This document shows, one piece after another, positions 58,339 through 64,000 of a stretch of DNA of 64,000 bases. A program made the position numbers and the translations under genes. The DNA is taken from assembly GCF_026262505.1 (NCBI RefSeq), contig NC_067207.1, forward strand, positions 21,854,082 to 21,918,081, in the 5' to 3' direction. The stretch is from Trichomonas vaginalis G3 (lineage: Eukaryota > Parabasalia > Trichomonadida > Trichomonadidae). Numbering within the stretch: position 1 is the stretch's first letter; each line of letters starts with the position of its first letter. The notes beneath the pieces were generated by a model that made no database searches, was not told the DNA's origin, and saw nothing but the letters and a program-made list of their open reading frames with translations.

Positions 58339-61296
58339 ATGAGTCACGAGGAGCTGAAAGAGTTTAAAATAGATCAAGCATATGCCCTCGATGCTCATGC
58401 TGATCATCTACTCGCTTCACTGTATTCAGTAAAGAAAGCTTTGACTGAATATGAAGCAGATTTTTTCAATTCTAAAGTTAATTCACAAATTATTGACACA
58501 ATTAAGCGCGGAAAATCAGTTAATGATCCTAAATTCCAAATAGGTAACGATAAGATTATGCGAATTGGTCAAACATTAAGGCAATCGTATTTGACAATTT
58601 GTCACTTCCAGAAATTTCAAAATAACTGCCTCCACACGTTACTTGATGCTCAAGATGCCTCAAGATCGTTTGCCCTTCAGTGGAACTCAGAGTTTATCAT
58701 TCCATTAATTAAAATTTTCGTTAAATACATCAAATTACACATTATGATTTCGCAAATAAAGAACATTAAAAATGTTCCGATTCTCTACTATTTCTGCAAG
58801 AACTCAGTCGAAAGGGATGACTGGAACTCTCAAATTCTCGAATTATACAAATACTTAGAAGGAAGAACTTCATATACAATACTAGAAGCCGAGCTTCAGC
58901 CTCTAGTGAAAAGATATGAGGAAGTTTGCCATTCAATTAAAAGCCATATCCATACAATTTTAACTTCTGATGCTTCTACAAATTGGTCGTTCTATTCACT
59001 GTTAGAAAACCCATCTACAGCTCCTTCCCGAAACCATTTCATGCATCTCGAGTATTTTGTTGGTCTAAATATGGAACTTTTTTCAGATTTCTTAGTTTGC
59101 TTCTTCCTCGTCAATGTTCCAGCCGTCAGTGAGTTTGCAGACGTTTTCTCAGATTTATGCGCCATCAGACCTCATCTACCTTTGATTGCAGACATTTCTG
59201 TTCCTGTTTCCTCAATTTTCGACGCTTTACACAAATCCCGCACAAAGAAGGAAGACTTAAGTTCATCGTTCTTCGATAAAGCAGCAGCACAAGCATACGC
59301 AGACAAAGATAAAGCTTTATATCGTATAAAGAAGCTCGAATCGTTAATACGCGAATACTGTTTAGCTGGTACAGCAGATATTAACGCTTTATGTATGAAG
59401 ATGCCGATATTTTTATCATTGCTTGGTCAAGGATACTTTTTCGTAACTACAGACTTAATGAAGTCCCGTACTGATCAGAACATACCATTACAAGACTACA
59501 TAGTCAGTTTACTATCACAAATCATACTTTCTTTCTTCTTAGTTCTCAAAAACCAGAAGCAAATCAAAAGATTTTTCATTTACAACTTAAGAGAATACGA
59601 TTACCCATACTTACTCAGCAACGTTACTCTCCTCCGCTTAGAGAAGCAGCTCTATGATAAAGTAACATTCCTGGCCCATTCCTTGGAGACTTTGGATATG
59701 GACGCATTTGATAAGGGCGACGGTTTTGACACTTTACCGTTAACCTTTGTTGTAGCCAGTATCCAATCTTCTTTTAATAAATATAGTACAAATCACGGTG
59801 TTGTCCATTTACCACCTTTATTCCAATTATTGGCCGATGTTTCGCTTCATGCGAAATTAACCAATTCTCCTTTGATGACGCTGTTCGAATTTGCGCCAAT
59901 CTACAAGTTTTGGTGCTTCAAGAATATTCTTAAGAACCATTTGATCTTCAGATCAACATCACAAAGTTCAATTGTTATATCCCTTTGCGGATTAGCACAT
60001 TTCTACTCCTACGATACAGCAATTGCCGCAGAACACCAAGTATTCTTCCGAAAGATTCCGAAATACTACGGAACAATGGAGAAAGCTGTTTCCACTATGG
60101 TAACTAACTGGATACAGCAGCAATGGCTCTTGCAGACCTCCCAGAAGAGTCCAAAGACATCACGCCAGGGCGAGAAAAGGATGACTGATAGCTTACAGAT
60201 CTTATTAGACATTGGAACTATAAATGTCTTAGACCAGAAGATCAATTTGCTTCAGAGAATCATCCCTGTCGTCAAGGATGGCATTCCTGCCATTCTAGAG
60301 AAGCAGAAATTCATTCCTCCTGCTACTCTTTTAGAACATCTAAATGGCATGCGCGATTTCTTGATTTCTCCATTGATCGGTGTCGGAATCAACCCATACA
60401 CAGTCTTCAACGACAACATCAACGAAATTACTTCAGTTCTCCTCTCATATGACATGGGAATTGTCGAAATCGAAGGAAAAATGGGCCGTGCGATGAATTT
60501 ATTCTACGATACATACAAGAAATATCTCATGGAAGATATTACATCGGCCTATTACTCTCCAGTTCTTCGAGCATTCGTTGATGGCACGAGCAAACCGAAA
60601 ATTTCAGCTCCAACGATCTTATCCATCCCCGCATTACGTGCTCTCGTCCAGATCCTCAACAAGGACGGCATGATCGCGATGTCTTCGATGTTTGCTCAGT
60701 GCGCAATTGAAGTTTTGACAAAAACCGCGACACTTTTTGACGAAATCAAGTCAAATGCCGACGAATCATTTGATGCCTGTTCAAGTTTGATTCACGCTTC
60801 ATCCATTCTCATGGCGAGAAGGATGCTGCACGAAGTGAACAACTCATTGACAGACAATCAACTGAATGACAACGAGTTCCAACAGAGATTGAACACGTCT
60901 TTGATCATGCCTGCATTCGATTCGAGCTCTATATTGGAAACATTTACGCAGATCTGCAGCTGCAGTTTCTGGAACAATTTAGTTTTCGATGCGAATACAG
61001 GCGGATTTACCAATGACGCTCACTTGATTCCTGTTGTTTTGGACGCTGTTTACGGGTCATTGATTGCGAAACAGCCGAACTACGACTTGTACAACAAGTA
61101 CAAATCACTGCTCAAAGCAATGATCAATGGAATTAAGATGATAAAGAAAGACGACAAAAAGTTGTTGATGTACATTTTGATCGATTTCTGTGTCAAGGAT
61201 TCTATTTACGCGGATTACTCAATGACAACTGACGCTTTGCCTTACCAGTTGATCAGATCTGTCTATTCAGGAATTCTTCAGATACAGAATCAATAA
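58339..61296 (+). CDS. NAP1: NAP1/HEM-family protein (WAVE regulatory complex subunit)
   Basis: 985 residues, mostly helical without repeats or membrane segments, as in NCKAP1/HEM proteins (about 1120 in animals). Matches are spread through the length: LLENPSTAPS followed by MHLEYFVGLNMELFSDF (cf. LISAPSTMLN...YLSLDAMEKWIIFGF), YYSPVLRAFVDG (cf. YFPAMKAFVNL), and the end ADYSMTTDALPYQLIRSVYS (cf. [20 protein letters not shown]). NAP1 pairs with SRA1/PIR121 in the WAVE complex that activates Arp2/3; trichomonads form actin-rich amoeboid contacts. The assignment rests on dispersed similarity, not a short motif. Confidence 0.78.
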   Translation: MSHEELKEFKIDQAYALDAHADHLLASLYSVKKALTEYEADFFNSKVNSQIIDTIKRGKSVNDPKFQIGNDKIMRIGQTLRQSYLTICHFQKFQNNCLHTLLDAQDASRSFALQWNSEFIIPLIKIFVKYIKLHIMISQIKNIKNVPILYYFCKNSVERDDWNSQILELYKYLEGRTSYTILEAELQPLVKRYEEVCHSIKSHIHTILTSDASTNWSFYSLLENPSTAPSRNHFMHLEYFVGLNMELFSDFLVCFFLVNVPAVSEFADVFSDLCAIRPHLPLIADISVPVSSIFDALHKSRTKKEDLSSSFFDKAAAQAYADKDKALYRIKKLESLIREYCLAGTADINALCMKMPIFLSLLGQGYFFVTTDLMKSRTDQNIPLQDYIVSLLSQIILSFFLVLKNQKQIKRFFIYNLREYDYPYLLSNVTLLRLEKQLYDKVTFLAHSLETLDMDAFDKGDGFDTLPLTFVVASIQSSFNKYSTNHGVVHLPPLFQLLADVSLHAKLTNSPLMTLFEFAPIYKFWCFKNILKNHLIFRSTSQSSIVISLCGLAHFYSYDTAIAAEHQVFFRKIPKYYGTMEKAVSTMVTNWIQQQWLLQTSQKSPKTSRQGEKRMTDSLQILLDIGTINVLDQKINLLQRIIPVVKDGIPAILEKQKFIPPATLLEHLNGMRDFLISPLIGVGINPYTVFNDNINEITSVLLSYDMGIVEIEGKMGRAMNLFYDTYKKYLMEDITSAYYSPVLRAFVDGTSKPKISAPTILSIPALRALVQILNKDGMIAMSSMFAQCAIEVLTKTATLFDEIKSNADESFDACSSLIHASSILMARRMLHEVNNSLTDNQLNDNEFQQRLNTSLIMPAFDSSSILETFTQICSCSFWNNLVFDANTGGFTNDAHLIPVVLDAVYGSLIAKQPNYDLYNKYKSLLKAMINGIKMIKKDDKKLLMYILIDFCVKDSIYADYSMTTDALPYQLIRSVYSGILQIQNQ

Positions 61297-61808
61297 ATTT
61301 ATTATATTTGTTAATAAAAAACTAAATTATTTTTCTTTATTTTATAGAATTTTTTTTATTTTTCTAAATAATTTTAATATGAATTTGTTTTTGCGCATTT
61401 TTTTTGCACGCCACGTAAAACCCATCATAAAGCTTCTCAAAAGTATAATTCTTCTGTATATTAGCTTTTGCATTTTGATTAACTTATAACAAACACGCTT
61501 GTTCCGATTACATATCAGCTTTACTGCAGGCTCTAACACACAATATAATATTTCAATTGCCAGAAATTTGGATTAAAGTAAGTTGGGCGTAAGGGCACCA
61601 TTAAGCATAATTTAACAAATTGTAAATGAATGGGTTACTTTCATTAACCTGTAAATTCACAAAAACAGGCATTATTTAAATTTTTTTTTGTACGTATATA
61701 ATGCTCAACAACAAACATATTAACAAACATAAATTGTTGATTCAATAACTTGAAATATTTACTATCCATAAAAGAATGAAAAATTATATAAGCGTTATGA
61801 GTGATGAA
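61297..61808. other. Convergent intergenic region
   Basis: About 0.5 kb AT-rich 3' flanks; a leftward frame around 61342-61539 has no support. Nothing else seen. Confidence 0.45.
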
Positions 61809-63701
61809 CTACTTTGCTCCAACAGATCTTAGATAATCTCTGACATTGCCTCTTGCATGTGCGAGAACCGAGATTCCATCATTATCCTTTGCATTCTTAT
61901 TAGCTCCGACAGAGATGAAATATTGAACGAGTTCAATACAATCAATTGATGATGCCCAAATGAGTGGAGTATTTCCCCAAATATCCTTTGCTTCCTTATT
62001 TGCTTCAACAGAGATAAGATATTGAACAACAGGAAGTTTAGCATTTCTTGAAGCAGATATGAGCGGAGTGCATCCATCATTATTCTTTGCTTCTTTATTA
62101 GCTCCGATTGAGACAAGGTATTTGACAACTTCAAGATGACCACCAGTTGATGCACAAATGAGTGGTGTGTATCCATTGTCACTCTTAGCTTCTTTATCAG
62201 CATGAATAGAGTCAAGATACTTAACAACTTCAATATGCCCGTTAGATGATGCAAGGATGAGTGGAGTGAATCCATAGTTATCCTTTGTTTCTTTATTAGC
62301 TCCAGAAGAAATGAGATATTGAGCAATTTCAAGATGGCCGTTTCTTGATGCATGTGAAAGAGGAGTGTTTCCGTTTTTGTCTCTTGCTTCTATGTTAGCA
62401 CCATTAGAAACAAGGCATTTGACATTGTCAAATTTGTTATTAATTGAAGCATACATGAGTGGAGTATAACCATAATTATCCCTTGCTTCTTTATCAGCTC
62501 CAGCAGAGATAAGATATTCGACAATTTCAAGATGACCTTTCGAAGCGGCATAAGTAAGTGGAGTGTATCCGTTTTTGTCCTTTGCTTCTTTATCAGCTCC
62601 AACGGATTCGAGATATTTAACAACTTCAAGATGACCATTTCTTGATGCCCAAATGAGTGGTGTATATCCGTTTTTATCCTTAGCTTCTTTATCAGCACCG
62701 ACAGAAATAAGATATTTAACAAGTTTAAGATTTCCTTTTTCGCTTGCAACTTGAAGAACATTCTTTCCATTTGAATCAGAGTCCTTATATTTCTTTTCAA
62801 CGAGTCCTTCCTTTTGTAAGTAAGACATGATATAAAGATTTCCTTTTTCAAGTATTTCGCAAAAGAATTTATAGACATTTTCTAATTCTGGCAGCTGCGA
62901 ATCCCAAACTAATTCTTCTGAATTTGTATAACGATGATAAATCCGATCGTCATTTGTTCTTGATCTTATTAAAGAATCATGAAGGGATTTGATGACATCG
63001 AGGTAGTTGTTTGCATTACTTGTGTTAAGAATAGTATTGATGATTTCCTCGCTGCAAAACTCTAAATGAACGTGTTCAATCAATGGGAAGAAAATTTTGT
63101 TTTCTTCTGAGAGAGAAATGATTAATCTGGCTAAAAAGTCTTCATCACTTATTACTAACTTTGAATTGTTAAGAATTTGTTGAAGAGTATCAAATCCGAA
63201 ATTTTTCAGATTTGATATGAGTTGTTTTTCCTCAAATTCGAAGAAATGTGATGAAATATATTCTATACACTCTTTTGTTTTTTCTTTTATTGAAAACTCA
63301 ACGTAAAACTCAAGTAATTGAAAACAATTAGTTAAATCAATTGTTAACTTATCAATGATGTACGTTTTGTATAAATCCTTAAGTTCATTGATCTGAAGCT
63401 TTACTCCGATATGGAAGAGATCCTTTAAAATAGCATCATCAGCGTTAAATTCTGCTTTTTTCAATTGAAGGATATCCTCTAAGATGTTATATGTATTCGG
63501 TGATTCAAAATAACTATAAATTTCGACTATGTCAATATTTTTATTTAAAAGATAACGGGAGTGGATATCTGGCGAAAATGCAATTAAAAAGTATTTATTG
63601 AGCGTGAATTTGACATTATTGATGTTTAAAGTAATTTTTTCATTGGGCCGACAGTCATTGATTCTTTGAAGAATTGGACTGTCAAGCTGAATTGATATCA
63701 T
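61809..63701 (-). CDS. Ankyrin-repeat protein with BTB-like/DUF3447-type N-terminus (630 aa)
   Basis: Ten ankyrin repeats of 33 residues run from about 305 to the end (NGYTPLIWASRNGHLEVVKY, GADKEAKD), the second common trichomonad repeat consensus. The N-terminal 100 residues (KITLNINNVKFTLNKYFLIA) have a BTB/POZ-like opening; residues 100-300 form a helical region typical of the family. Likely a protein-interaction adaptor in the cytosol. No signal peptide. Compared with the protein at 13328, the repeats here are more diverged from each other. Confidence 0.9.
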   Translation of the reverse strand: MISIQLDSPILQRINDCRPNEKITLNINNVKFTLNKYFLIAFSPDIHSRYLLNKNIDIVEIYSYFESPNTYNILEDILQLKKAEFNADDAILKDLFHIGVKLQINELKDLYKTYIIDKLTIDLTNCFQLLEFYVEFSIKEKTKECIEYISSHFFEFEEKQLISNLKNFGFDTLQQILNNSKLVISDEDFLARLIISLSEENKIFFPLIEHVHLEFCSEEIINTILNTSNANNYLDVIKSLHDSLIRSRTNDDRIYHRYTNSEELVWDSQLPELENVYKFFCEILEKGNLYIMSYLQKEGLVEKKYKDSDSNGKNVLQVASEKGNLKLVKYLISVGADKEAKDKNGYTPLIWASRNGHLEVVKYLESVGADKEAKDKNGYTPLTYAASKGHLEIVEYLISAGADKEARDNYGYTPLMYASINNKFDNVKCLVSNGANIEARDKNGNTPLSHASRNGHLEIAQYLISSGANKETKDNYGFTPLILASSNGHIEVVKYLDSIHADKEAKSDNGYTPLICASTGGHLEVVKYLVSIGANKEAKNNDGCTPLISASRNAKLPVVQYLISVEANKEAKDIWGNTPLIWASSIDCIELVQYFISVGANKNAKDNDGISVLAHARGNVRDYLRSVGAK

Positions 63702-64000
63702 TGTTTTGCTATTATTAGTTTTCCATAAAACCGCTTTATTTTGAGAACGAGTAGAATTTATCTGTACAATTTTTACGTGAAAAGGCTTGAATTATTGTAG
63801 GCATCTATTACTGTTACACCAGTACTAATTTTAAATAAAACCGTAAAAGTGAAATTGTAAGTTAATATTTTTAATTAACATTCGAAAATGAAAATATTTT
63901 GTCACAATTAAACGATAATTATCAAATCAAAATTTTTCATTGGCAATTCAAAACATTTGAAGTCATTGGCATCCCTGTATAATATAAATACTATTATGTC
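63702..64000. other. 5' flank of the ankyrin gene, to window end
   Basis: About 300 bp AT-rich; no gene or clear motif. Confidence 0.4.

Overview
The window is AT-rich eukaryotic DNA from a parabasalid flagellate, most probably Trichomonas vaginalis or a close relative. The pointers are intronless genes, two ankyrin proteins whose repeats have the trichomonad consensus (GANINEKD and GADKEAKD types), a G6PD-6PGL fusion with the G6PD half first, ciliary genes (IFT121, DRC2), a Myb gene, and two large Maverick/Polinton elements. Species assignment is an inference from these features.

Layout. Bases 1-12278 are the right-hand part of one Polinton (element 1); its left end lies outside the window. 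Visible are the 3' end of a fibre gene, a primase-helicase gene between two arrays of a dyad-rich repeat, an integrase, a protein-primed DNA polymerase B with an HNH-like insert, several unknown small genes, and a terminus ending ...CATATACTACT. Bases 12279-43108 are about 31 kb of host sequence: an ankyrin protein, an inverted-repeat element, a bromodomain-like protein, a Lys-rich protein with a CAAX-like tail, G6PD-6PGL, a coiled-coil protein, IFT121, a 7TM-RGS protein, DRC2, a hypothetical protein, a SENP8-like protease, CPSF30, a TKL-type kinase, a MULE-like MITE, a second copy of the inverted-repeat element and an R2R3 Myb. Bases 43115-58027 are a second Polinton (element 2) with perfect 316-bp inverted repeats and a 6-bp target duplication ATGGAG. 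Bases 58034-64000 are host again: a NAP1/HEM subunit of the WAVE complex and a second ankyrin protein.

Element 2 carries the capsid half (capsid protein, packaging ATPase, phage-like fibre, two amphipathic small proteins, KilA-N protein, primase-helicase). No integrase or polymerase is visible inside its intact ends. Element 1 supplies those two genes in this window. The primase-helicases of the two elements are about 97% identical in protein, although the element termini differ apart from the outermost ~35 bp.

The signals most worth a second look are the primase-helicase cassette bracketed by inward-facing repeat arrays, the recurring 13-nt hairpins (5-bp stem, 3-nt loop) scattered through both elements, the tail-collar-like fibre tip, the HNH insert in PolB, the capsid-only element with perfect ends, and two non-autonomous inverted-repeat elements in host DNA. 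Several open frames here begin at a TTG or GTG; for host genes I moved the start to the first credible ATG.
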